DNA of 37,825 bases. Source: a virus. This document shows positions 28,217 through 36,538 of the stretch, piece after piece. The notes under the pieces are model-generated. The model had not been told where the DNA came from, made no database searches, and saw only the letters and a program-made list of their open reading frames with translations. Each line of letters starts with the position of its first letter. The first letter of the stretch is position 1. The translations under genes and the position numbers were made by a program. The stretch covers positions 1 to 37,825 of IMG/VR virus record IMGVR_UViG_3300009167_000018; one strand, written 5' to 3'.

Positions 28217-30879
28217 TGACCGAGCGTGTCCAGATCATCGTACCGACGAGTGGCGTTCGGAAGGACGTCGCCGATCTGATCCAGACACCGGACATGATGC
28301 GCAGTGGCGTCAACGTCATGGTGTACGACGGGACGGTGAGGCCACGTCCAGGTTCCAACAGAGTTGACATCGGAGGCGTGGTGACGACCTGGGCCGTGAT
28401 CGGAAGTGGGATCAACTGTTTCGCAGCCCTAACCGACACTCTTTTGAAGCAGGAGACGGTCGACGATCTGTGGCTCTACTCTCTCGACCACGGGTTCGAG
28501 TGGTTCGACATCACGGCCGACGTGACTGGTCCGGTGACGGTGAACAAACTGGTGCATCTCCGCACGAAAGGCGTTCTGCTGGCCTTCGACTCACTGGGGG
28601 ACCTGTGGACGGCAGATGTTTCTACCTTCCCAACGCCGACAGACATCACGTTCACCAAACTCGGAAGCTACAAGGCAACATTTGGAACTTCTGCGGTTAT
28701 CCACTTCTCGGATCCTGTGTTCTACGATTCGATCCGCGACACGTTGTGGTGGCAGACAATGTGGTACGGAGGCCAGGGTCTGGCTCGAATCAACTCGCTG
28801 ACTAACGCAAGCACGGTAACAGCGGGTACCTATGCCGCCAATCGCTTCTGCGGACCAAAGGCTCAGACATGGCAACAGAAGCTGATCGGCTGCGGCATCT
28901 TCAACAGTGAAGGCTTTGGGTGGACGAGGTCGACTAGTTTCAACGACCGCTGGATGTACCGAGCCTACGCGCCGGACGGAGATGCCCACAACCGGTGGTT
29001 CACATGTGACGAGTGGTTCGCGATGCTCCACTCATACACTCAGGGTCCGCTCCAAAGGGTATTTGCGCTACGAGGGCGAGCACTCTACAACCCGCCGTAT
29101 GTCAGCAACGCGTACAACGACTTCGACTACTGGAAATACCCAGTAACTCCAATTTCTGAGGCTGCGCAGCTCCGTGTATGGCAGGTTGCTGGAGGCGGCA
29201 GCGATGGTGCGTGCGCCATCGGAGCGGACAACATCAGGACTAGCGACAACTGGGCGACGTACGAGCAGTACGAGGACTTCCCAGGCAACCCCAACAACAT
29301 CATTTGCCTACAGGCGTACGACAACGGTGACGAGTACTACTTCCTTGAAGCTACGAACAAGCTCGGCGCCTACCAAGCGTGGTTCGTCAACGGACAAACC
29401 GGGACCGGAGTCCAGGGAGACGCATTGATTGGGAAGGCTCTGTCTCTGTTTCAGGGCGACCTCGACACTGAGCCGAGCGGTCTCTACCTCGGGACAGAGC
29501 ACAGGCTACTGCACTTCAACCTCGACACTGAGATCTGGGACGACCTGAGCCCGCAGTACATCGAGAGCGACCCCCCAGACCCAGGCGACGACTTGACCTA
29601 CAAGATCGACGGCGACTCGGACCAGAACCGTTGGGTCTTCCGCGTCACTGAGAAGATGGGCGACAAGTACATCATCGCCACCAACGGGCAGATCCCCCCC
29701 GTGGCGTGGAAGGAAACGCTGGACGAGTTCAGGCCAGTAGGGGACGTCGACGAAGATGGTGTCATCGGAGAAGGGGAAACTGGGGCTCCGCTAGCGACCT
29801 GCATGGCGATGGCGAACAACAGGCTCATTCTTGGTCGCGATCTTTCGATCTTCATTTCTGCGCCGCAGGACTTCGATACCGGGTACGGAGACGAGTACAA
29901 GCTGACCGACACGTACGGCCCCATCGTTGCCATGCGGGAGTTGAACGCGCTGACGATCGCAGTCCTCAAGTCCGACGCGATCTACCACGGGATCTCTCAG
30001 GTCGAGTTCATGGGCGTGAGCGCTCCCATGCGGTTCGAGCTGATCAAGGCCGGCATCGTTGGGCCGTGTACAGATGCTGGGGTGGTGTATCTGCCGGATG
30101 GAAGGATCTGCTGGCTTGGGCGCGACGGTGGCGTGTACGTGTACGACGGGGCCGTTCCGGTCGACATTGGTCGCCACATCAGGCACGCTATCTCCCCACT
30201 GCTCGATACCGACAGGCTCGGTTGGGTTCACGCAACTGTGGACACGAAGAGAAACCTCTTGTGGTTCTTCTTCCCGTACAAGGCGCCAACTGGGTATGGG
30301 ATGAACATGGGACTCGTACTGAGCATCGACCAGGGCTCGTCGTGGCCGGCGTGGTTCGTGAAGTGGCCTGTAGAGTGGCAGATCATGTCGTCGATGAACG
30401 TCTACACGCAGACTGACTTGACCTACGGAGACTTCCCAGACACAACATACCTCGACATGCAGGAGGTTCCGTACGGAGCGTTTGAGGGCGGCGTGTGGAG
30501 GTTCATGTTCGTTCGCGACAATCTTGCCTGCTACACGATGGACTGGGACATCGCGAACGACAACGAGCTTCCTGTCAGCGTCTTGATGGAGACAGGGTGG
30601 TACGACTTCGACGACGTCTACGCGTTCGATACGTTCCACGAGATGCACCACTTGGTTGAACTTGTTCCGCACGATGAGTTGACCTGGACTCTGATCTCTG
30701 AGCAGAGCGACGGAGGTGAGCTTTCGCAGTCTGCTGTGCTCAGGAAAGACTCCCCGCGCCTGAAAACGTCCTACCGTCAGACTGGGCGCAGGCACCGTTT
30801 CCGCATGGAAGGTGACGTCACTAGCGTCTTCCGGTGGGGTGGGGCAGCAGCCCAGTTCTCGCGTAGGGGTGGCAGATGA
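28216..30879 (+). CDS. Large tail nozzle/DNA-stabilisation-like protein
   Basis: 887 residues, TGATG junction. N-terminal GVRKDVADLIQTPDMMRSG and DGTVRPRPGSNRV are typical of tail-tubular B/P22 gp10-like proteins, which set out in a PRPG stretch and build a beta-propeller-like nozzle. Further typical parts: NRLILGRDLSIFISAPQDF, DAGVVYLPDGRICWLGRDGG, VYDGAVPVDIG and KRNLLWFFFP. It probably forms the short tail nozzle that closes the DNA channel. Size is in the family range. One of the best supports for a short-tailed virion. Confidence 0.75.
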   Translation: MTERVQIIVPTSGVRKDVADLIQTPDMMRSGVNVMVYDGTVRPRPGSNRVDIGGVVTTWAVIGSGINCFAALTDTLLKQETVDDLWLYSLDHGFEWFDITADVTGPVTVNKLVHLRTKGVLLAFDSLGDLWTADVSTFPTPTDITFTKLGSYKATFGTSAVIHFSDPVFYDSIRDTLWWQTMWYGGQGLARINSLTNASTVTAGTYAANRFCGPKAQTWQQKLIGCGIFNSEGFGWTRSTSFNDRWMYRAYAPDGDAHNRWFTCDEWFAMLHSYTQGPLQRVFALRGRALYNPPYVSNAYNDFDYWKYPVTPISEAAQLRVWQVAGGGSDGACAIGADNIRTSDNWATYEQYEDFPGNPNNIICLQAYDNGDEYYFLEATNKLGAYQAWFVNGQTGTGVQGDALIGKALSLFQGDLDTEPSGLYLGTEHRLLHFNLDTEIWDDLSPQYIESDPPDPGDDLTYKIDGDSDQNRWVFRVTEKMGDKYIIATNGQIPPVAWKETLDEFRPVGDVDEDGVIGEGETGAPLATCMAMANNRLILGRDLSIFISAPQDFDTGYGDEYKLTDTYGPIVAMRELNALTIAVLKSDAIYHGISQVEFMGVSAPMRFELIKAGIVGPCTDAGVVYLPDGRICWLGRDGGVYVYDGAVPVDIGRHIRHAISPLLDTDRLGWVHATVDTKRNLLWFFFPYKAPTGYGMNMGLVLSIDQGSSWPAWFVKWPVEWQIMSSMNVYTQTDLTYGDFPDTTYLDMQEVPYGAFEGGVWRFMFVRDNLACYTMDWDIANDNELPVSVLMETGWYDFDDVYAFDTFHEMHHLVELVPHDELTWTLISEQSDGGELSQSAVLRKDSPRLKTSYRQTGRRHRFRMEGDVTSVFRWGGAAAQFSRRGGR

Positions 30880-32609
30880 CCACCGAGGCTCAGCTCGCTG
30901 CTGAGCGCTTCCCCGACACGACGCTACCGTCAGTACTGCCACTGCCGTCTCCACCGCTGACGCCGGAGGACTGTGTACGGTACCTCCGACAGCTACACGT
31001 CATCCTCAACATGAACCAGACGCGGCTAGCCGAGATCATGCGAATCATCAGCTATCACCGCAGCACGGTATCAACAGACGACGACACTGGGGACGGGGAA
31101 CCGACCGGCGGCACAGCCGACATGCCAGCAGCCACTGGCTCTGGCGTTCAGCACGTCACCGTGGACAAGACCAGCGGGCAGGCGCGCTTCTTCGTTGATA
31201 CGTTCGATGACGCCGGGAACCCGTACTGGTACGAGATTGGGAGCGGCCCGAGCTTCACGCGGACCAGCGGCTTCGAGAATCAGACCGACTCGGCGCTGTC
31301 GTGGAACGACGGGAGCAGGCGCCTGACCATCACCCCAGGTGAGGGCGGGTACGACTTCTGGGTCACTGGACTGAAGTTCCACAAGGACGCTGCTCTCACC
31401 GTTGACATCACGGACGTTGAGGGGCTGCACTTCATCTACTTCGACAACACCGGAACGCTCTCGCACCAGATAGCCGCTGGATCCGACCTGCACCAACTGA
31501 TCTTCGAGACGGCGCTCGTAGCCATCGTGTACTGGAACGCAACGAACAACAGCATGGTGTTCGTGTGCGACGAGCGCCACGGACTGATGGACCCGGATGT
31601 CCACTACTGGATCCACAGCTACGGAGGCGGCACCCGACACGGGGACGGTCTCTCTCTGAGCGACATCCTGGCCGACGAGTCCGGCGACGACAACAAGCAC
31701 GCTGAGTTCACCGTTGAGGAAGGCTCCATCGTCGACGAGGATGTCGTCCACACGATCAGCACCAAGAGCACCCCGGCGAAGATCCCAGTTCTGTACAAGA
31801 GCGGCTCGACTCCAGTGTGGAGGAGGGAGTCCCCAGCCAACGTCCCGATCAAGTTCGACACTGGAGTTCCTCAATACAACAGCAAGGGCGGCGGGACCTG
31901 GAATCAGACTCCAGTCACCAACGGCAAGTATTTCCTTATGCACCTTTTCGCCGTGAACGACTACGACCAGTCCAACAACGTCGTGGCGATCCAGGGAGAG
32001 GCCGAGTACAACAACCAAGTTGAGGCCAGGGAGGGTGCCCTGGCCGAGATCAACAGCATCACTACCTCCGGCCTGCCGATGCCAGAGTTCCTGGCGCTGG
32101 GCACGATCATCTACCAGTACAACACCGCCTACGCCAACGACTACGACTGCCGGATCCGCTCCACTGACGCCGGCGAGGACTACGTGAACTGGCTGACGAC
32201 CGAGCTGACCCCAGGCTCGACTCCGGCCAGCCACCCGACGCTGACCGACAGAGACGAGCCCAACCAGCATCCGGCAGACGCTGTCAGCACAGTAACTACC
32301 TCATTCGATGGGTGCTTGAGCGCGACTGACACGGACGTGCAGTTGGCCTTGGATACCCTCGACGACCACACACACGTCGAGGCAGACATCACGGACCTCG
32401 ACCACTACGACGCGACCGCTATCCACGACGACGGGAAGGACGAGATCAGCGCGATCACGGAGAAGGTGGCCCCGGTCTCAGCAGACATGCTGCTGATCGA
32501 GGACTCAGAAGATGGTAACATCAAGAAGATGGTGCAGGTTGGGAACCTGCCGGGGGGCTCCGGTGGGCTCTCGCAGGCGCAGGTACTCGCAAGGGGGCTC
32601 GGAGCATGA
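30876..32609 (+). CDS. Tail fibre-like virion protein
   Basis: 577 residues, ATGA overlap with the nozzle-like gene. The N-terminal 80 residues (LTPEDCVRYLRQLHVILNMNQ) are helical and may attach to the tail; a Gly/Thr linker follows; the rest is beta-rich with DFWVTGLKFHKDAALTVDIT-type strands and a late DHTHVEADITDLDHYD segment, a common fibre repeat end. The protein is strand-rich throughout, as trimeric fibres are. Adjacent to the glycine-rich adhesin gene. Confidence 0.65.
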   Translation: MTTEAQLAAERFPDTTLPSVLPLPSPPLTPEDCVRYLRQLHVILNMNQTRLAEIMRIISYHRSTVSTDDDTGDGEPTGGTADMPAATGSGVQHVTVDKTSGQARFFVDTFDDAGNPYWYEIGSGPSFTRTSGFENQTDSALSWNDGSRRLTITPGEGGYDFWVTGLKFHKDAALTVDITDVEGLHFIYFDNTGTLSHQIAAGSDLHQLIFETALVAIVYWNATNNSMVFVCDERHGLMDPDVHYWIHSYGGGTRHGDGLSLSDILADESGDDNKHAEFTVEEGSIVDEDVVHTISTKSTPAKIPVLYKSGSTPVWRRESPANVPIKFDTGVPQYNSKGGGTWNQTPVTNGKYFLMHLFAVNDYDQSNNVVAIQGEAEYNNQVEAREGALAEINSITTSGLPMPEFLALGTIIYQYNTAYANDYDCRIRSTDAGEDYVNWLTTELTPGSTPASHPTLTDRDEPNQHPADAVSTVTTSFDGCLSATDTDVQLALDTLDDHTHVEADITDLDHYDATAIHDDGKDEISAITEKVAPVSADMLLIEDSEDGNIKKMVQVGNLPGGSGGLSQAQVLARGLGA

Positions 32610-33955
32610 TCGTACTTGACGGTGTAAACGACAAGCTACAGGCTGTAGAGGGCGACGCGACACTCGGCACGGAGCTGGACTACTTCACGTCCTACCGTGA
32701 CATCACGACCACGACCTACGTCCCTGGACAGAAGGCGGGGACGCTCAACGGAGTGACGGACGTTGACATTGTGGACGTGCCAGCGGCCTCAACGCAGCGT
32801 GTAGTGGACTTCATCTCGATCTACAACCCGAACCCAGCAACCAAGACCGTGACCGTGAAGCTCGACGTGAGCGGGACGGAGAGCATCCTCTTTCGCGCCT
32901 CGCTGACGCAGTACGAAAAGCTCATCTACCAGGAGGGCATCGGGTGGGTGAAGTACAACCCGGCTGGCGGCAGCGTCCAGTCGTACCAGTCCAGCCCGAC
33001 CGACCTAGTGAGTAACGTGGCGACAGTTGGCAGCGTCCTTGGGACGTGGACGAAGCCTACCGCGTTCACCCCCAAGTTCGTCCACGTCGTCATCTACGGG
33101 TCCGGCGGCGGCGGTGGAGGTGGTGCGTCGCAGACCGGTGCTGTTGTGCGCTCCGGTGGCTGTGGAGGTGGCGGCGGGGCGAGGGCCGAGCGGCTCTACC
33201 AAGCTGCTGACCTTGGTGCCACAGAACCGTATACGCTCCCGGTCGGCGGTACAGGTGGTAACGGCGGCGCATCAGGCGCTGACGGCTCAGTCGGGACGGC
33301 TGGGAGCAACTCAGACTTCTCAAGCGGTCAGACGCTGCTCCGCGCCTACGGCGGCGGCGGCGGTGCGTTCGGAGACAACGCGGCCTCTGCTGGGGCTGGC
33401 GGTGCTGGTGGCGGTCTTGCCGCGAACGGCGGCACAGGGACGACCTCGGCTGCAACCGGCGGCGGTCCTGGCGCTCCAGCAACTCCGAACGGTGGCTGCG
33501 GTGCCAACTCGCTCAACACGGCTGGAACCCCAGTCGAGTCAGAGTACGGCGGCGGTGCTGGTGGTGGCCACACGAACGTCGTCGCCAACGGCCCTGGTGG
33601 GAACAGCATCTTCGGAGGGGCCGGTGGCGGGACCGGTGCTGGGACAACTTCTGCTCCAGCGCTTGTTGCTGCGACGGCTGGAGGTTATCGCCATGGTGTG
33701 TCTGGAGGCTCTCCAGGTTCGAGCGGAGCTGCTCCGACTGCTGGTAGCGCAGGAGCAGCCGGAAACTCAGAGCACGGTGGACAGGGCGGCGGTGGAGGCG
33801 GCGGGACTATCACTGGTGGTGTTACAGGTGGGGCCGGCGGCAACGGCGGCTCGCACGGAGGCGGCGGGGGCGGCGGTGGAGTAGGCTGCAACGCTGGGCT
33901 TGGTGGTAGGGGCGGCGACGGTGGTGGAGGGGCAATCTACATCTACTCCTGGTAG
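32606..33955 (+). CDS. Glycine-rich tail adhesin
   Basis: 449 residues, ATGA overlap. Residues 1-165 look like a small attachment domain (TQRVVDFISIYNPNPATKT). From about residue 170 to the end the protein is dominated by glycine runs (GSGGGGGGGA, GGAGGGTGAG, HGGGGGGGG), separated by short Ser/Thr/Asn loops, ending in GGAIYIYSW. This matches the glycine-rich domain of phage adhesins whose glycine stretches pack as polyglycine type II helices, with loops that contact the receptor. It is therefore a strong candidate for the receptor-binding tip. Confidence 0.78.
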   Translation: MIVLDGVNDKLQAVEGDATLGTELDYFTSYRDITTTTYVPGQKAGTLNGVTDVDIVDVPAASTQRVVDFISIYNPNPATKTVTVKLDVSGTESILFRASLTQYEKLIYQEGIGWVKYNPAGGSVQSYQSSPTDLVSNVATVGSVLGTWTKPTAFTPKFVHVVIYGSGGGGGGGASQTGAVVRSGGCGGGGGARAERLYQAADLGATEPYTLPVGGTGGNGGASGADGSVGTAGSNSDFSSGQTLLRAYGGGGGAFGDNAASAGAGGAGGGLAANGGTGTTSAATGGGPGAPATPNGGCGANSLNTAGTPVESEYGGGAGGGHTNVVANGPGGNSIFGGAGGGTGAGTTSAPALVAATAGGYRHGVSGGSPGSSGAAPTAGSAGAAGNSEHGGQGGGGGGGTITGGVTGGAGGNGGSHGGGGGGGGVGCNAGLGGRGGDGGGGAIYIYSW

Positions 33956-33986
33956 GTGCGACATGTGTCATGAGAGGAGAGTTGGG

Positions 33987-34325
33987 ATGGCAAAGGTCGA
34001 CTTCACGGGCGACGAGCCCAAGACTGTGTGGAGCCTGAACCTGAACACGGCGCAGCTCGTGCTCGGGTTCATTGCTCGTCTGGCTGGCGCGGGGCTGTTG
34101 GTGTGGGCGATGGTGCAGTGGTCGGCGAGCTACGTCTTCCGGCAAGAGCTGGATCGGTTCCACAAGGAAGCCGTCCCACAGATCGAGCGCATGATCGACT
34201 CACGCGTTGCGCTTCAGGAAGCCCAGGGTGCAGCGGAACTGGCGAACAAGCTCGACGAGATCAACCAGCGGCTGGCCAGGATCGAGGGCCAGCTAGGTAG
34301 GGCTGAGACGAGGGACCTGAGATGA
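33987..34325 (+). CDS. Membrane protein with coiled coil, probable lysis component
   Basis: 112 residues; the ATG at 33987 is chosen for AGAGGAGA upstream, over an in-frame ATG at 33963. One membrane helix (LVLGFIARLAGAGLLVWAMV, about residues 22-41) is followed by a charged coiled coil (KLDEINQRLARIEGQL). It comes right before the amidase, so a holin-related or anchoring role is likely; a single-helix spanin-like or signal-arrest partner is also possible. Confidence 0.65.
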   Translation: MAKVDFTGDEPKTVWSLNLNTAQLVLGFIARLAGAGLLVWAMVQWSASYVFRQELDRFHKEAVPQIERMIDSRVALQEAQGAAELANKLDEINQRLARIEGQLGRAETRDLR

Positions 34326-34858
34326 GGGTGGCCGTCGACGCTGGGCACGGCGGCGGTGACCCCGGTGCCATGTACATGGACGGCGTGGAGAAGGACATCG
34401 CCCTCATGTACGCTGCATACCTACACGGGATCCTTGAGGCTCGAGGCCACTCACCGTACCTGATTCGCTCCGACGACACCTACATCTACCCTTCGCACCG
34501 CGCAGCCATGGCCAATCAGGCCAACTCCGACGTGTTCGTGTCGCTGCACTGCAACTCGCACGCTGGGCAACCGGAGACAGCTCGTGGAGTCGAGGTGCTG
34601 CACTTCCCCAGCTCTGTCCCGGGCCTGTTCCTGGCAAAGACGATTCTGAGTCGATGGCCCAAGGTTCTCCCCAACCGTGGCGCCAAGCCACGAGGGGACC
34701 TCGCTGTGCTCAAGTTCACGCGCATGCCAGCGGTCCTCGTGGAACTGGCGTTCATCAACCACAGCGACGATCTCGCTCTGCTCAAGAGCGATGCGTACAG
34801 AACCGAAGCCTGCTTCGTTATCGCTGATGCACTGGAGGAGTACGGTGGACTCATCTGA
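34322..34858 (+). CDS. N-acetylmuramoyl-L-alanine amidase (endolysin)
   Basis: 178 residues, ATGA overlap. Amidase_3 fold: zinc ligands H9 in DAGHGGGDPG and the glutamate of EKDIAL, then H in SLHCNSH, and the catalytic glutamate in LVELAFINH. It has no signal peptide, so a holin is needed to reach the peptidoglycan, and no cell-wall binding domain, as is common for enzymes acting on Gram-negative walls. Substrate is the amide bond between muramic acid and the stem peptide. Confidence 0.92.
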   Translation: MRVAVDAGHGGGDPGAMYMDGVEKDIALMYAAYLHGILEARGHSPYLIRSDDTYIYPSHRAAMANQANSDVFVSLHCNSHAGQPETARGVEVLHFPSSVPGLFLAKTILSRWPKVLPNRGAKPRGDLAVLKFTRMPAVLVELAFINHSDDLALLKSDAYRTEACFVIADALEEYGGLI

Positions 34859-35072
34859 AGGCGGTCGCAAGTGGGCTCTCACGCGTGGCATTTTCTGGTC
34901 GGCGAACGTCGGCGGCGGGCTCACCGCGCTCATGTTCGTCATCAAGGGCGGCGACGTCATGGACGTGCTCCACTGGTGGAGCTACATGATGGGCGCGCTC
35001 CTAACCCTCTACGGAGGCATGAACGTCGTGCAGAAGGGAGTTGTGAAAAATGATCCCAATCCCGTACCTTAG
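34845..35072 (+). CDS. Holin-like protein
   Basis: 75 residues, GTG start (34845) overlapping the amidase end by 14 bp with GGAGGAG upstream. Two membrane helices (GIFWSANVGGGLTALMFVI and WWSYMMGALLTLYGGMNVV) are joined by a short polar loop; the ends are charged, with a basic N terminus. This is the layout of a class II-type holin. It follows the endolysin directly, and the spanin-like gene starts inside its end. Confidence 0.72.
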   Translation: MDSSEGGRKWALTRGIFWSANVGGGLTALMFVIKGGDVMDVLHWWSYMMGALLTLYGGMNVVQKGVVKNDPNPVP

Positions 35073-35463
35073 GGAAGCACTGGGGGGAGCATGTCTGCTG
35101 CTACTCATCGCCTGCGTCGCCCTCGGGGTGGCGCTGAAGACGGCCAACGCCCGCCTCGACGCCAAGACGGAGATGGTCGTGGCGCTCGAGCAACAGGTCG
35201 CTTCGGCAGGTCAACAACTGTTGACCTCGCAGAAGAAGATCGACGAGCAGAACGAGACGATCCGCAAGGCCGAGATCGCCGGCGCTAAGGCCCAGGCCAC
35301 ACAGGCAGAGGTTGACCGGATGGCCAAACAGCTCGACAATCAAAAAGCGTTGATTCAGCGGATTCAACGGGAAAACATTGACTTGCGCGAGCGCACCAAG
35401 GACCTCACGGTCTGCGAGACCTACGAGCTGTGCTTGCGCTCCATCGCGGGGGTACTGCCATGA
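35050..35463 (+). CDS. Inner-membrane spanin-like protein (Rz-type)
   Basis: 137 residues, ATG at 35050 overlapping the holin-like gene. N-terminal membrane helix (ACLLLLIACVALGVAL, residues 14-29), then a periplasmic coiled coil from about 30 to 120 (EMVVALEQQVASAG, KIDEQNETIRKAEIAG, IQRIQRENIDLRERTK), ending with a Cys pair. The layout is that of an i-spanin which spans the periplasm to contact the outer-membrane partner. One perfect palindromic repeat lies inside (35208-35227). Confidence 0.75.
   Translation: MIPIPYLREALGGACLLLLIACVALGVALKTANARLDAKTEMVVALEQQVASAGQQLLTSQKKIDEQNETIRKAEIAGAKAQATQAEVDRMAKQLDNQKALIQRIQRENIDLRERTKDLTVCETYELCLRSIAGVLP
35208..35227. repeat. Dispersed palindrome, perfect coding copy
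   Basis: AGGTCAACA-AC-TGTTGACCT, perfect 9-bp arms, inside the coiled coil of the spanin-like gene. Confidence 0.85.
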
Positions 35464-35807
35464 AGAGACCTGTCCTGAACGCCGATCACATCAACGTCGC
35501 CATCCTCATCACGCTGATCCTGATCATCTTCGGGATCGCGCTCGGGTATGGGTGCAAGACGGCCTGCATCCCCGAGATCGTGTACCAGGACGTCGACCGC
35601 CCGCAGCCGTGCGTCGTCCAGATCGGGGCACTGGAGGAGCTTTCGCTACCCCCATACCCTCCGTTCGATACCTCCAATCCGAAGGAGTGGGCGCTCCAGG
35701 TGGAGCAGATCGCTAAACAGCGCGAGGCGCTATTGAAGGCTCGGGTCGAAGCGTTGAACTACCAGATCACCGAGCACAACCGATTGGAGCCCAAATGCGC
35801 GCAGTGA
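35460..35807 (+). CDS. Outer spanin-like protein (Rz1-type), tentative
   Basis: 115 residues, ATGA overlap with the inner spanin-like gene. An N-terminal hydrophobic segment (VAILITLILIIFGIALGYGC) ends in Cys that might be a weak lipobox (the -3 position is not canonical). After it come CIPEIVYQDVDRPQPC and a Pro-rich LPPYPP stretch, as seen in o-spanins, then a helix. It might be an outer-membrane lipoprotein or a second membrane protein. Position right after the i-spanin supports the pairing. Confidence 0.55.
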   Translation: MKRPVLNADHINVAILITLILIIFGIALGYGCKTACIPEIVYQDVDRPQPCVVQIGALEELSLPPYPPFDTSNPKEWALQVEQIAKQREALLKARVEALNYQITEHNRLEPKCAQ

Positions 35808-36271
35808 TCATGGAGAAGGGCAACCCCAAGGCGTGGCTACTCATGCCGGTGCTCCGCATGCGGGTCATGGAGTTCGACAAGAAGTACACCCTCGACGGTA
35901 GCGTGTCCAACATCGCGGAGCTGTTCGAGCAGTGCTTCGCCGCCGGCGACAAGCGCATGCTGGCTCTGTTGCTCTTCCCTGACGACACGATCGGGAACCC
36001 TCCCGTCGGCCACCTGATCGCTGGGATTGACACCTACCACGGGACTCCACAGGCTGTGATCTACCAGTACGAGAAGGACGTTGAGGACGCGTCGTTCGCG
36101 GAGACCAACGCTATGGTACAGTCCATTGTGGACACCTGGGTTCTAGGTCTAGGACTCAGGGATGTCCTGGCTCTTGCGATGAGCGCTAGTCGTGCAAAAC
36201 ACTTCGAGCACTGGGGTTACCGATACTCAGCGACGCTCGTAACAAGGAGAATCGGACATGGGGAAGAATAA
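35795..36271 (+). CDS. GNAT-like protein (weak match)
   Basis: 158 residues, ATG at 35795 with GGAG upstream, overlapping the previous gene by 13 bp. Mixed alpha/beta with strands around NPPVGHLIAGID and a C-terminal helix-strand FEHWGYRYSATLVTRR, which resembles the end of a GNAT acetyltransferase (a helix followed by a yGF/W-strand). The acetyl-CoA loop is not clear, so a non-catalytic relative is possible. Phages of this group often carry such a gene after the lysis genes. Confidence 0.5.
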   Translation: MRAVIMEKGNPKAWLLMPVLRMRVMEFDKKYTLDGSVSNIAELFEQCFAAGDKRMLALLLFPDDTIGNPPVGHLIAGIDTYHGTPQAVIYQYEKDVEDASFAETNAMVQSIVDTWVLGLGLRDVLALAMSASRAKHFEHWGYRYSATLVTRRIGHGEE

Positions 36272-36536
36272 CCACGGTACCTCCACCAACACGCCAACCA
36301 TACCGCCCTGGTTGTCGGGGATCCTCGAACCGCTACTGAAGGGTTCTGCCGGGAAGCTCACCACGTTGCAGAACCAGGGTTGGAACGCCCTTCAGGGGCT
36401 CCCTGTAGAGACAGGGGTGAGCCTTGAAGAGATCGCCAACACCAACGCCCAGAACGCTGCCACATCGCAGCAGCAGGCCGCTGCGGCTGCTGCCCCAGGT
36501 ATCAGACCCGGCGGCGCTTCTCCGTACCAGAGGTAA
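36258..36536 (+). CDS. Hypothetical low-complexity protein
   Basis: 92 residues, ATG with AAGGAG upstream. N terminus with NNHGTSTNTPTIPPW, a short helix, and an Ala/Gln-rich part (NAATSQQQAAAAAAPG). No membrane helix. It is likely a small internal virion or assembly protein, by position before the next gene. Confidence 0.65.
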   Translation: MGKNNHGTSTNTPTIPPWLSGILEPLLKGSAGKLTTLQNQGWNALQGLPVETGVSLEEIANTNAQNAATSQQQAAAAAAPGIRPGGASPYQR

Positions 36537-36538
36537 CG

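Noticed and set aside
31071-32270. Minus-strand frame of 399 codons opposite the fibre gene
   Set aside because: Antisense shadow; low-complexity Val/Gly/Arg composition and no start signals.
33027-33884. Second plus-strand frame through the glycine-rich adhesin region
   Set aside because: A product of GGN repeats read out of frame (Ala/Arg/Val-rich); the glycine-rich frame is coupled to its upstream gene and has an N-terminal domain.
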